Shown here: piece by piece, positions 9,250-16,787 of the stretch | Layout of the letters: each line of letters starts with the position of its first letter | How positions within the stretch are numbered: the stretch's first letter is position 1 | From: Bdellovibrio bacteriovorus | Lineage (GTDB): Bacteria > Bdellovibrionota > Bdellovibrionia > Bdellovibrionales > Bdellovibrionaceae | DNA length: 64,000 nucleotides | Reading direction: 5' to 3' | Assembly (NCBI RefSeq): GCF_001592755.1 | Contig: NZ_LUKF01000019.1 | Location: forward strand, 62,001-126,000 | The notes under the pieces: generated by a model | Database searches by the model: none | Told to the model about the DNA's origin: nothing | The model's input: the letters and a program-made list of their open reading frames with translations, nothing else | Translations under genes and position numbers: made by a program

Positions 9250-10266
9250 CTACAAGATCAGTGAAGCAGCCTTGTTCAGACGGTCGAAGAGGGATTCCCA
9301 TCTTTCACCCGCTTGATGAGCTTCACGGTAAAACAGAATACAGTCTGGACCTTGGGCGGCCACCTCACGCAGTTTTCCGTAAAACTCCCGCGTCGCTAGC
9401 AGCGGATCGTCGGACAAACGTAAAACCGCATGCGTAGCAATTCCACCTTTGGGTTTTATGATCTTAATGCTTTCGATCTCATCGGGAAGCTGGTTGATTT
9501 TCTGGTTCACTTCCTGAAGGACATCCTCGGCCTTGCGCTGAGGATCCAGACAGACAATCAATGGCACAGGAGGCATGTAATGATGCTTCATATGTCCCGG
9601 GGATTCTCGCTTATCAACTTGTTCTATAAACTCAAAAGTAAAACCCTTATCGCTTAAGACCTTCGCGATATCGGATTTCAGGATATGCCCTCTTCTTAAG
9701 ATGGATAACTCTACTTTTTCAGGACGATGACGGACTAAGAGAACCGTAGACTCGATACCAATTTGGCAATCGCCTCCATCAACCACAAAGACATTTTCAT
9801 TTTTAAATTCAACGCGCACGTGGCTTGCTGAAGTCGGAGACGTACGACCAAACTTATTCGCACTAGGTGCGGCTAGTGGAACACCCACCTGCTGAAGAAG
9901 TTCTAAGGCCAAAGGATGATTCGGCATACGCAATCCGACAGAGTCTAATCCCGAAGTGATCATCAGATTTACGGAAGGATCCCGCGGTAAAATCATCGTT
10001 AAAGGTCCCGGCCAGAAAACTTCGGCCAATGCCTGACTTGCGGGGCCCCAATAGGCTGTCACTTTTTTAGCTTGTTCGATAGAAGCAACGTGCACAATCA
10101 AAGGATCAAAAAAAGGACGCTCTTTCGTAGTAAAAATCTTTTCGATCGCCGAAGGAATGTCGATACGAGCCGCTAAACCGTAAACAGTCTCGGTGGGAAG
10201 TCCAATAACTCCCCCCTCATCCAAGATTGATTTTGCTTTTGCCAATGCCTGGTTCGGCGTCATCAT
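9250..10266 (-). CDS. tsaC: L-threonylcarbamoyladenylate synthase, Sua5 type
   Basis: Makes threonylcarbamoyl-AMP for the t6A37 modification of ANN-decoding tRNAs. The N-terminal YrdC/TsaC domain (about 1-205) shows GGVIGLPTETVYGLAARI and PLIVHVAS. It continues with MPNHPLALELL and AAPSANKFGRTSPTSA. At 338 residues it also carries the C-terminal Sua5 domain, joined by the linker SPGMKHHYMPPVPL (about 223-237; H-P-rich in this family). It follows the ybbP stop by three bases. Two in-frame ATGs (10266, 10263) could serve as start, and no separate Shine-Dalgarno sequence is visible, so reinitiation after ybbP is plausible. Confidence 0.93.
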   Translation of the reverse strand: MMTPNQALAKAKSILDEGGVIGLPTETVYGLAARIDIPSAIEKIFTTKERPFFDPLIVHVASIEQAKKVTAYWGPASQALAEVFWPGPLTMILPRDPSVNLMITSGLDSVGLRMPNHPLALELLQQVGVPLAAPSANKFGRTSPTSASHVRVEFKNENVFVVDGGDCQIGIESTVLLVRHRPEKVELSILRRGHILKSDIAKVLSDKGFTFEFIEQVDKRESPGHMKHHYMPPVPLIVCLDPQRKAEDVLQEVNQKINQLPDEIESIKIIKPKGGIATHAVLRLSDDPLLATREFYGKLREVAAQGPDCILFYREAHQAGERWESLFDRLNKAASLIL

Positions 10267-10269
10267 TGA

Positions 10270-12816
10270 TTATTTTTCCTCGCGCAAGATTCCTAGTGCA
10301 CTCTCTTTTACAATATCTAGGCTTGCAAGGAAAGAAATCAATAAGCTTAAAGCAGTGATAATCAAAACTGATATCAGCGGCTGCGCCCAAGAAAGTTTAA
10401 AGTCGCCTTCAAAAATGAAGGTGTTTAAAGAAAAACTCACGACAATGCTTAAAAGAGCTCCCGTTAAAGCCGAAAGGAAGGATAAGAAGGCAAATTCTAC
10501 AAGAATGAAGCTTGCGACTTCTCCGCCAGAGGCCCCCAAGATTTTAAGCATATTGAGTTCCCAGCGACGAAGTTTGATTTGGCTGCGCACGATGGAGAAA
10601 AGAACAATATACCCGGTTATTAGGGCTAAAGCGGCCATCAGTTCCAGCGACCAACTCATTTTTTCGGCCGTTTTTAGAACATCATCCACCGCGCGAACCA
10701 CATCGATGACCGAGACATTTGAAAACGTCGCCGCGATTTCGTTTTGCAGTTGCGCGCGCTTTTCTTCCGGTAAAAACGGAATCGCTGCAATCCATGTTTT
10801 TGGAGCCTCGTTCAGAACGCCGTTTTGAACCAAGATAAAGAAATTCGGTTGGAAGCTCGTCCATTTTACTTTGCGCAGATTGATGATCTGCCCTTCGACT
10901 TCCACCCCTTGAACGTCAAAGACCAAAGTGTCGCCCACATGAAAACCCATGCGGTCGGCAAAACGCACTTCGACCGATAGTTCAGCCTTGGTTTGGGTAT
11001 CGGGATTGAAGTTTCCAGAAAAAGGTCGACCTTCGACGATATATTCCGAAGTTGAAAGATCATGGCGATAAGAAAGATTGACGCCACGATTGCGGAAGCG
11101 AGCTTCGCGTTCTTCTTCGCGAGTTTTAAAACCTTGTTCTTCAATTTTTCTTTCGTAATCCTGGCCGTTCACTTTCAAGATGCGTGCGCGCACCAACGGC
11201 GAAAGTCCTAAAGCCTGAACTTGGTCTTTATCCAAAACTTGCTGAACGCCTGGAAGTTGTTCATCTTGAATATCAAACATGAAAAGAGAAGGAACTTTTC
11301 CGCGTCCTTCAAATTGAAACTCCGCCTGAAGCGAGTTTTTCAGTTGCGGCAGAATATTAATTAATAAAGCCCCAAGCCCTAATGCGACGAAGATCGCAAG
11401 ACTTGCACCGGCTCTGCGCGAAAGGCTTAAAAAACTGAATCTTAAAAACCAACGGCGGAAGTGTTTTAGCATTCCCGCAAGCTTCACCGTTCCGTAGCCG
11501 ATGATCAGCAAAAGTAAGATGACCGCGATCATCGCTCCCACGAAAGCACTGCCGGTTTTCCAAGAATGAGCCTGATAAACGCTTAAGAAGTAAAAAAGAA
11601 TCAAACTAGGCAAGAACGTCCAATATCTTCTTGTGCCTTCTCCAACCGCGAATTTTTCTTCACTGAAAAGTTTATTCGCACGCAGGTCAAAGATTTTCAC
11701 CAAGAATGGCAAGCTGACGATGAAACTTCCAAAGACCGCCATGAAAAGACAGACCAGCATCGCTTCGGCATTCACGTGGGGTTGCAAATCAAACGGAGTG
11801 AAGCTTGCTAACAATCCACTAAGGACCGGTAAAATCAAATGACTTAAGATCAGAGTCGGAACTGTCGCGATCAACCCCAACAAAGACGCTTGCAGGATAT
11901 AGACACTGACTGCCTGCCAGCTTTGCAAACCCAGGGTTCTTAAGATCGCAATTTCTTTCATCCGCGTCGAAAGGAACAGGCGATAAATATAAGCCGCTCC
12001 TAAAGCCGACATGAAAAGAGCTACGATGGAAACAAGACCAAGATAGTCTGACAAATAACCAAGCTGTCTTCCCGAGTCTTCACCCGCAGAAGAAGGTGTG
12101 TCGACATTCACTGCCGGGTCAGACAAAGCTTGGTACATGCTTTCACGTAAAACCAATTCATCGGTCTGCGCGGGAAGTTTTAGAAGGTACGCTAAAGTAA
12201 AGGTACTGCCGAATTGAAGAAGGCCTGATTTAGGTAAAAGTTCACGGTTGATAAAGATACGTGGCGCCAGATTTGCCGCTCGGAAAGTTTGCGTGGCATC
12301 TTTCTTTACCAAATCCGTGATCTTTAACTTCAGATTCCCCAGAGTGATTTCATCGCCAACATCCAGACCTAATTGAGATTTCAATTCAGGGTAAATCCAA
12401 GTCGTCTCGGACTGCATGATGGATTTTTCAGACGTGTTTTTGATGACGTTTCCAGATTCTAATTCTAACTCTCCATAAAATGGATAAGCTGAATCAATAG
12501 CCTTCACCAAAACCAGACGAGACCCTTTTGCGGAACTGATCATCGCAAAGAATTCATAGACCTTGGATTCTTCTGTGCCGCTCGGGTACACAGCGCGCAT
12601 CTTCTGCACTTCTTCGTCCGTCAACTCGCGACGTGCAGACACGGCTAAATCCGCAGACAGGATGGATTTTGCATTGGCGGTGATCTCTTTTTCTAAAGCT
12701 GTATTGAAAGCTTGAAGAGAAACAAAACCCGTAAGACCTAAACTTAAATTAAAAATAAAAAACAAACCAAAGCGCCAGCTGCGCAGAAGTTCGCGGACTG
12801 CCAGTCTGAATAACAT
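10270..12816 (-). CDS. ybbP: FtsX-like ABC transporter permease, YbbP type
   Basis: Membrane subunit of a putative lipid or lipoprotein-related exporter. The 848 residues have an N-terminal membrane helix (about 15-38) and a large periplasmic MacB-like domain. Two FtsX-like sets of helices follow, around 255-395 and 720-840. Near the middle (about 400-490) lie further hydrophobic segments. This duplicated FtsX layout matches the E. coli YbbP family. The ATG overlaps the ybbA stop by one base (TAATG). With tesA and ybbA it preserves the tesA-ybbA-ybbP neighbourhood, here on one strand, whereas E. coli tesA is transcribed away from ybbA. Substrate unknown. Confidence 0.88.
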   Translation of the reverse strand: MLFRLAVRELLRSWRFGLFFIFNLSLGLTGFVSLQAFNTALEKEITANAKSILSADLAVSARRELTDEEVQKMRAVYPSGTEESKVYEFFAMISSAKGSRLVLVKAIDSAYPFYGELELESGNVIKNTSEKSIMQSETTWIYPELKSQLGLDVGDEITLGNLKLKITDLVKKDATQTFRAANLAPRIFINRELLPKSGLLQFGSTFTLAYLLKLPAQTDELVLRESMYQALSDPAVNVDTPSSAGEDSGRQLGYLSDYLGLVSIVALFMSALGAAYIYRLFLSTRMKEIAILRTLGLQSWQAVSVYILQASLLGLIATVPTLILSHLILPVLSGLLASFTPFDLQPHVNAEAMLVCLFMAVFGSFIVSLPFLVKIFDLRANKLFSEEKFAVGEGTRRYWTFLPSLILFYFLSVYQAHSWKTGSAFVGAMIAVILLLLIIGYGTVKLAGMLKHFRRWFLRFSFLSLSRRAGASLAIFVALGLGALLINILPQLKNSLQAEFQFEGRGKVPSLFMFDIQDEQLPGVQQVLDKDQVQALGLSPLVRARILKVNGQDYERKIEEQGFKTREEEREARFRNRGVNLSYRHDLSTSEYIVEGRPFSGNFNPDTQTKAELSVEVRFADRMGFHVGDTLVFDVQGVEVEGQIINLRKVKWTSFQPNFFILVQNGVLNEAPKTWIAAIPFLPEEKRAQLQNEIAATFSNVSVIDVVRAVDDVLKTAEKMSWSLELMAALALITGYIVLFSIVRSQIKLRRWELNMLKILGASGGEVASFILVEFAFLSFLSALTGALLSIVVSFSLNTFIFEGDFKLSWAQPLISVLIITALSLLISFLASLDIVKESALGILREEK

Positions 12817-13481
12817 TAGACTTCCCTCAAGCGGCCCTCTTCAAGACGAAGAGTCCTTTCGCATTTTTTCGCCAAAGCTTCACTGTGGGTCACCAGAATC
12901 GTGGTGATCTTGTGTTTGCGAATGATATCAAAGAAGACATCCATCACTTTATCACCGGTGTGTGTGTCTAAGTTTCCACTTGGTTCATCGGCCAGAAGTA
13001 TTTTTGGTTTTACCACAAGGGCTCTTGCAATGGCGACTCTTTGGCATTCTCCACCGCTCAACTGACTGGGGAAGTGATTTAAACGATGACCCAAACCTAA
13101 TTCTTCCAAAGCCTCTTTGGCTCTTTCGCGAGGCTTATCCATCTTTAATATCTCAAGAGCCAACATCACATTTTCTAAAGCTGTTAAATGCGCAATCAAA
13201 TGATACTGCTGAAAAACGATCGCAATATTTTGCGCACGAAACAGAGTGATTTCTTGTTCACTCAGAGGTGTCAGGTTCACCTTATCGACCAGAATCTCGC
13301 CACCGTCGGCTCGTTCTAGCCCCGCAAGAATAGAAAGCAATGTCGACTTGCCACTTCCTGATTGTCCGACGATAGAAACAACTTGGCCGGGCTCAATAGA
13401 AACATCCAAACCCTTAAGAACCTGGATTTCTGTTTCGCCTTGGCGAAAACTTTTTCGGACATCGTTAAGAACTAAACTCAC
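12816..13481 (-). CDS. ybbA: ABC transporter ATP-binding protein, YbbA/LolD type
   Basis: ATPase partner of the YbbP permease. The 221 residues show a Walker A motif GQSGSGKST (about 39-47), Q-loop FQQYHL (about 90-95), signature LSGGE (about 141-145), Walker B ILLADEPSGNLD (about 162-173) and H-loop VTHS (about 198-201). This is the MacB/LolD/FtsE branch. The start overlaps the tesA stop by four bases (ATGA), so synthesis is coupled to tesA. LolD is the main alternative name; the genetic context with tesA and a double-FtsX permease argues for YbbA. Confidence 0.9.
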   Translation of the reverse strand: MSLVLNDVRKSFRQGETEIQVLKGLDVSIEPGQVVSIVGQSGSGKSTLLSILAGLERADGGEILVDKVNLTPLSEQEITLFRAQNIAIVFQQYHLIAHLTALENVMLALEILKMDKPRERAKEALEELGLGHRLNHFPSQLSGGECQRVAIARALVVKPKILLADEPSGNLDTHTGDKVMDVFFDIIRKHKITTILVTHSEALAKKCERTLRLEEGRLREV

Positions 13482-14101
13482 AGCTCCCCCTTCAGAACTT
13501 GGAAGATATTTTCGGCAATAATCTTGTGACCTTCTTCGTTGGGATGAATGCCGTCAGCTAAATTGTATTTTGGATTTCCCGCGACTTTGTCTAAGACAAA
13601 CGGAATGAATGTGACTTTATACTTCTTCGCCAGGGATTCGTACATTTTTTTAAACTTGTCAGTGTAGGCAACGCCGTAGTTAGGCGGCATGTAAAGGCCA
13701 CCTAAAATCACACGAACTTTTTGAGAGTTTGCATACTCAATGGCATCTGAAAGATTCTTTTGGCTATCTTCGATTTTTAAACCGCGAAGACCATCGTTCG
13801 CGCCTAAAACTAACAAGACGGCTTCGGGTTTAGATTTGAAAAGCCATTTCATACGAGAAACGCCGGAAGCCGTTGTTGAACCACTGACTCCAGAGTTTAC
13901 AACGGTCCATTCTTTCTTCCCGGCTTCGTGCAATTTTTTTTCAAGAAGAGCAGGATAAGCGGCATCCTTTGCGACACCATAACCCTCGGTGAGTGAGTCA
14001 CCCAATACGATTAATTTTTTCTGCGCGTAAGAAAAAGAGCCTGTAAAAAGAAGAAGAGAGAAAACTAAAATACTTCGACGTGAAAATAAAAAAGGTCTCA
14101 T
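13478..14101 (-). CDS. tesA: SGNH/GDSL esterase, TesA-like (arylesterase / lysophospholipase L1)
   Basis: Periplasmic serine esterase. From the ATG at 14101 the protein starts with a signal peptide (MRPFLFSRRSILVFSLLLF, cleavage after SYA). The SGNH blocks follow: GDSLTEGYG (nucleophile Ser), the Gly block in VVNSGVSGSTTASG, GANDGLRG (Asn), and the DGIHPNEEGH catalytic Asp-His pair near the C-terminus. Length (207) matches TesA. Upstream in-frame codons from a GTG at 14131 would add ten polar residues before the signal peptide and are unlikely. The ATG lies inside the right arm of a 14-bp perfect hairpin followed by a U-rich run. It heads the tesA-ybbA-ybbP-tsaC gene string. Confidence 0.9.
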   Translation of the reverse strand: MRPFLFSRRSILVFSLLLFTGSFSYAQKKLIVLGDSLTEGYGVAKDAAYPALLEKKLHEAGKKEWTVVNSGVSGSTTASGVSRMKWLFKSKPEAVLLVLGANDGLRGLKIEDSQKNLSDAIEYANSQKVRVILGGLYMPPNYGVAYTDKFKKMYESLAKKYKVTFIPFVLDKVAGNPKYNLADGIHPNEEGHKIIAENIFQVLKGEL

Positions 14102-14122
14102 AGAAGAACTATGAGACCTTTT
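14090..14122 (-). terminator. rho-independent terminator overlapping the tesA start
   Basis: A perfect 14-bp inverted repeat (arms 14109-14122 and 14090-14103, loop of five) is followed on the minus strand by a T-rich run (TTTTTTATTTT, about 14082-14093). It lies 45 bases downstream of the RRM gene on the same strand, so it should terminate that transcript. The tesA ATG (14099-14101) lies in the second arm, and the T-run encodes tesA codons 3-6. On the plus strand the stem is followed only by TTTTG, so termination in that direction would be weaker. Confidence 0.8.
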
Positions 14123-14166
14123 GTTAGACACTATGACAAGTCTGACTAAGTCAAACTTCGGGCGTC

Positions 14167-14517
14167 TTAGTTACGAGGACCGCGAGGGCCACCGAAACCA
14201 CGACCACCACCACCGCCGCCACCGCGACCGCCACCGAAGCCACCACGACGAGGACCACCCTCGCGAGGAGCTTGAGGACGAGCCTCAGAAACGTTGATAG
14301 CACGGCCTGAAAGTTCAATGCCGTTTGCTTTTTCGATAGCAGTGTCAGCTGCGTTATCATCAGCCATTTCAACGAAGCCGAAACCTTTTGAACGGCCTGT
14401 TTCTCTGTCCATGATTACTTTTGCTGAATCAACCGCACCGAATTGTGCGAAGTGCTGATGAAGAGCTTCATCGTCTACTGAATAAGGCAAATTGCCTACG
14501 TATAATTTCTTAGCCAC
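14167..14517 (-). CDS. RNA-binding protein with one RRM and a glycine/arginine-rich tail
   Basis: 116-residue single-RRM protein of the type found in cyanobacteria and Deltaproteobacteria-like lineages (often called Rbp). RNP2 is KLYVGNLPYS (about 3-12) and RNP1 is RSKGFGFVEM (about 43-52), both with the aromatic residues needed for RNA stacking. The RRM ends near residue 80, and residues 83-116 are an RGG-like run of Arg, Gly, Pro and Phe. The start has an AGGAGG Shine-Dalgarno sequence seven bases upstream. Upstream there is about 125 bases of leader before yajQ, and a strong terminator follows. A long alternative frame across the repetitive tail is an artefact of its GGN codons. Confidence 0.93.
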   Translation of the reverse strand: MAKKLYVGNLPYSVDDEALHQHFAQFGAVDSAKVIMDRETGRSKGFGFVEMADDNAADTAIEKANGIELSGRAINVSEARPQAPREGGPRRGGFGGGRGGGGGGGRGFGGPRGPRN

Positions 14518-14643
14518 AAAGACCTCCTGTGGATTTCATAAAAACCCGAGGAAGCCTTCGAACCACATAAAATCGAGAACACTCACACGGGAACCTAAAC
14601 TTAATTTAGGCTAGCACAGCCCAAATTCTGTGCAAGCCCAATT

Positions 14644-15129
14644 TTATGCTCTCATATTATTATATTGTAAGGGAACGGGGAAGTTCCCGCCACGTACAAG
14701 TTTGATGCACTCTTGAAGTTCATCAATGCTTTTAGATGTGATCTTAAGTTTATCGTCCGCGATTTGTGGTTGGACTTTCAGTTTGGAGTCTTTAATCAAT
14801 TTTATGATGTCTTTAGCAACTTCGCGGTCAATCCCTTGTACCAAAGTGACCTTCTGGCGCAACATGCGTCCGCCGGCTTCTTCCATCTTCTCAAACTTAA
14901 TGGCCTTAATATCTATGCCGCGTCGATGAAGTTTCGTCTGCAGGATGCTTCCCATGGCCTCAACTTTATAATCGTCTTCCGCCAGCAAAGTGATTTCTTT
15001 TTTATCCCACTGGATCTCAGCTTTACTTCCTTTAAAGTCGTAACGCCCTTCCACCTCTTTACGAGCCTGGTTGATAGCATTATCAACTTCTTGAACATCA
15101 ACTTCCGAAACAATATCAAACGACGGCAT
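14644..15129 (-). CDS. yajQ: YajQ-family nucleotide-binding protein
   Basis: 161-residue protein of the YajQ/DUF520 family, two RRM-like folds known in some species to bind cyclic di-GMP or tRNA. The family N-terminus MPSFDIVSEVDVQEVDNAI and the segment RYDFKGSKAEI (about 29-39) are clear. The central VTLVQGIDREVAKDIIKLIKD stretch and a C-terminal ending of the VPLQYNNMR type complete the match. It starts 18 bases after the SlyD-type gene on the same strand, with a GAGGAAA ribosome-binding site. The two are probably co-transcribed. Whether this copy binds c-di-GMP cannot be told from the sequence. Confidence 0.93.
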   Translation of the reverse strand: MPSFDIVSEVDVQEVDNAINQARKEVEGRYDFKGSKAEIQWDKKEITLLAEDDYKVEAMGSILQTKLHRRGIDIKAIKFEKMEEAGGRMLRQKVTLVQGIDREVAKDIIKLIKDSKLKVQPQIADDKLKITSKSIDELQECIKLVRGGNFPVPLQYNNMRA

Positions 15130-15147
15130 TATTTCCTCATCAACCGA

Positions 15148-15621
15148 TTAGTGACCAGCGTTTCCATGGAGGCCGTGTGGATGCCCATGCAAAACTTCTT
15201 CAGTCGTTGCTTCACGGATCAAAACCATTTCAATCGCAAATTCCAAATCTTGTCCCGCTAGAGGATGATTTCCATCAAGCGTAACAGAGTCGTCTGTGAT
15301 TTTTGAAACACGCACGATGTGAGCGCCGTGACCCAATTCCAAACGAAGGTGTGCGCCGACTTCCAATTGCGGAAGGTGTGCAAGTTCTTGCTTAGGCACA
15401 TCCATGAACATGTTATCTTTCACTTCACCGTAAGCGTCTTTTGCCGCCAACTTTACAGTTTTTTTATCGCCTTCTTTAAGGTCTTTAATTTCTTCTTCCA
15501 ACTTAGGAATGATTTGACCAGAGCCTTCTAGGAACGGAAGTGGTTGTCCCTTTTCAGAAGCATCTAAAACGTTGCCATCAGGTCCTTTTAAAACGTAATT
15601 GAATGCCAAAACTCTTCTCAT
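15148..15621 (-). CDS. slyD: FKBP-type peptidyl-prolyl isomerase, SlyD-like
   Basis: Prolyl isomerase and chaperone. The 157 residues show the FKBP halves (about 1-65 and 130-141) flanking an insert-in-flap domain (about 70-125). The SlyD/FkpB signature DGNHPLAGQDLEF (about 117-129) is intact. The C-terminal tail is His-rich (HGHPHGLHGNAGH), a short version of the metal-binding tail of E. coli SlyD. An AGGAGG Shine-Dalgarno sequence precedes the ATG. It heads the minus-strand slyD-yajQ pair and is divergent from the HNH gene, with a candidate promoter at 15652-15680. Confidence 0.92.
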   Translation of the reverse strand: MRRVLAFNYVLKGPDGNVLDASEKGQPLPFLEGSGQIIPKLEEEIKDLKEGDKKTVKLAAKDAYGEVKDNMFMDVPKQELAHLPQLEVGAHLRLELGHGAHIVRVSKITDDSVTLDGNHPLAGQDLEFAIEMVLIREATTEEVLHGHPHGLHGNAGH

Positions 15622-15651
15622 TTTGATGCCTCCTTGTGGCTTTAAGTTCGC

Positions 15652-15680
15652 GGTATCTCATTGATACTGGCCTTTTTCAA
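15652..15680 (-). promoter_or_regulatory. candidate sigma-70 promoter for slyD-yajQ
   Basis: On the minus strand a TTGAAA -35 (15680-15675), a 17-base spacer and GATACC (15657-15652) as a weak -10 lie about 30 bases before the slyD ATG. The -35 is good and the -10 matches only partly. Confidence 0.4.
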
Positions 15681-15720
15681 CCTATAACACCCAGTTCTTT
15701 TGATTATTTAAGAGAGGGGC

Positions 15721-15750
15721 TTGAAATCTGCTGTCCGACTTCGATATAAT
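15721..15750 (+). promoter_or_regulatory. sigma-70 promoter for the HNH gene
   Basis: TTGAAA (15721-15726) and a perfect TATAAT (15745-15750) are separated by 18 bases. The transcript would begin around 15757, giving a leader of about 25 bases that contains the GGGGGG ribosome-binding site of the gene starting at 15781. Confidence 0.7.
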
Positions 15751-15780
15751 TTAAGATAGGATCGCCTGAGGGGGGAACGC

Positions 15781-16314
15781 ATGATGCACATGTCCTCACT
15801 GAGGTCTTTATTGCTCAACTCCAGTTACGAACCTATGAGGGTTGTAAGTTGGCAAAAGGCCTTGGTATTGTGGTTTCAGGGTAAAGTCGAGATTCTCGAA
15901 TATCACTCTGAGTTTGCTCGGTCTGTTCAACGGAGGTTTCAACTTCCAAGTGTCTTGCGGCTGAAAAGTTACGTAAGACCTCGAACCGCCGGTGCCGTGC
16001 GGTTCTGCCGTGAAAATGTTTATATCCGCGATAATTATACCTGTCAGTACTGCGCTACCAAACTTCCCGCCAAACAGCTCACTTTAGATCACGTTGTTCC
16101 CGCTTCTCAAAATGGCCCAAAAAACTGGACGAATGTCGTTTCGGCTTGTCGAGAGTGCAATCAAAGAAAAGCCAATCGCACACCACGCACAGCAAATATG
16201 CCTTTACTCACAGAGCCGCAAGCACCAAACTGGTTGCCAACATTGCAGCTAGAAATCAGCGAGGATCATGTCCCACCTGATTGGGCGCCCTACCTAAGGC
16301 TGAGTACAGGATAG
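15781..16314 (+). CDS. HNH endonuclease family protein
   Basis: 177-residue protein with an N-terminal segment (SLLLNSSYEPMRVVSWQKAL, about 9-28) typical of the conserved 'HNH endonuclease' family found next to housekeeping genes. The HNH fold follows with zinc-binding pairs C88/C91 and C123/C126 and the catalytic DHVVP (D103-H104). Asn and Arg/Lys residues follow in the second knuckle. The gene has its own good promoter. Despite the name, the cellular role of this family is not established. It does not sit next to a methylase or phage gene, so it is probably not a restriction or homing enzyme. A GNAT gene follows 2 bases after its stop. Confidence 0.85.
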   Translation: MMHMSSLRSLLLNSSYEPMRVVSWQKALVLWFQGKVEILEYHSEFARSVQRRFQLPSVLRLKSYVRPRTAGAVRFCRENVYIRDNYTCQYCATKLPAKQLTLDHVVPASQNGPKNWTNVVSACRECNQRKANRTPRTANMPLLTEPQAPNWLPTLQLEISEDHVPPDWAPYLRLSTG

Positions 16315-16316
16315 AA

Positions 16317-16766
16317 GTGAACTACGAAATCAGACAAATAACCACCCAAGAACTTTTGCCGTTAAGGCAAAAAGTGTTAAAGCCTTTTTTGCGTGTTGAA
16401 GAATGTGAAGTCGACGGCGATTATCTTGAATCCACTTTTCATTTTGGTCTGTATGCGAACGGGAAACTCGCTTCCATTGCGACATTCGTGCAAGAAGCTC
16501 ATCCGAATTTTCCAGCAAAACTTTCTTATCGCTTACGTGGAATGGCGACCGATGCAAACCATCAAGGCCAGGGCTTAGGAGGAAAACTTCTAACTCTCGG
16601 AGAAATTTTTTTGCGAGGGCTTGGTTGCGATTTTCTTTGGTTCAACGCTCGCATTAAAGCGTTTCCGTTTTATGAAAGACTGGGCTTTGAATACTATGGA
16701 CCTCTGTTTGATATCAAGGACATCGGACCCCATAAAGTCATGTACAAGAGTTTGATTCCTCGTTAA
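16317..16766 (+). CDS. GNAT-family N-acetyltransferase
   Basis: 149-residue acetyltransferase of unknown substrate. The acetyl-CoA binding loop MATDANHQGQGLGGKLL (about 76-92; Q-x-x-G-x-G form) and the C-terminal FYERLGFEYYGP motif are clear. The GTG start at 16317 was preferred because AGGA lies five bases upstream and it avoids a 34-base overlap with the HNH gene. A TTG at 16281 in frame would add 12 residues. The 3' end forms part of a hairpin that masks the ribosome-binding site of the next gene, suggesting coupling. Confidence 0.82.
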   Translation: MNYEIRQITTQELLPLRQKVLKPFLRVEECEVDGDYLESTFHFGLYANGKLASIATFVQEAHPNFPAKLSYRLRGMATDANHQGQGLGGKLLTLGEIFLRGLGCDFLWFNARIKAFPFYERLGFEYYGPLFDIKDIGPHKVMYKSLIPR

Positions 16767-16785
16767 CCTCTTCAGAGGAGGAATC
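16754..16785 (+). promoter_or_regulatory. hairpin masking the ribosome-binding site of the deaminase-like gene
   Basis: Perfect 8-bp arms GATTCCTC (16754-16761) and GAGGAATC (16778-16785). The left arm is inside the last codons of the GNAT gene and the right arm contains most of the AGGAGG Shine-Dalgarno sequence for the GTG at 16788. Ribosomes finishing the first gene would open the stem, a classical arrangement for translational coupling. Confidence 0.55.
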
Positions 16786-16787
16786 GA

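Noticed and set aside
14151-14372. Open frame of 73 codons rich in Val and Ala overlapping the RRM gene
   Set aside because: It is the other frame of the GGN-rich tail of the RRM protein; the RRM motifs are in the annotated frame.
15781-16314. HNH protein as part of a restriction or homing element
   Set aside because: No methylase, intron or phage neighbour, and it has a normal promoter; it fits a common chromosomal family.
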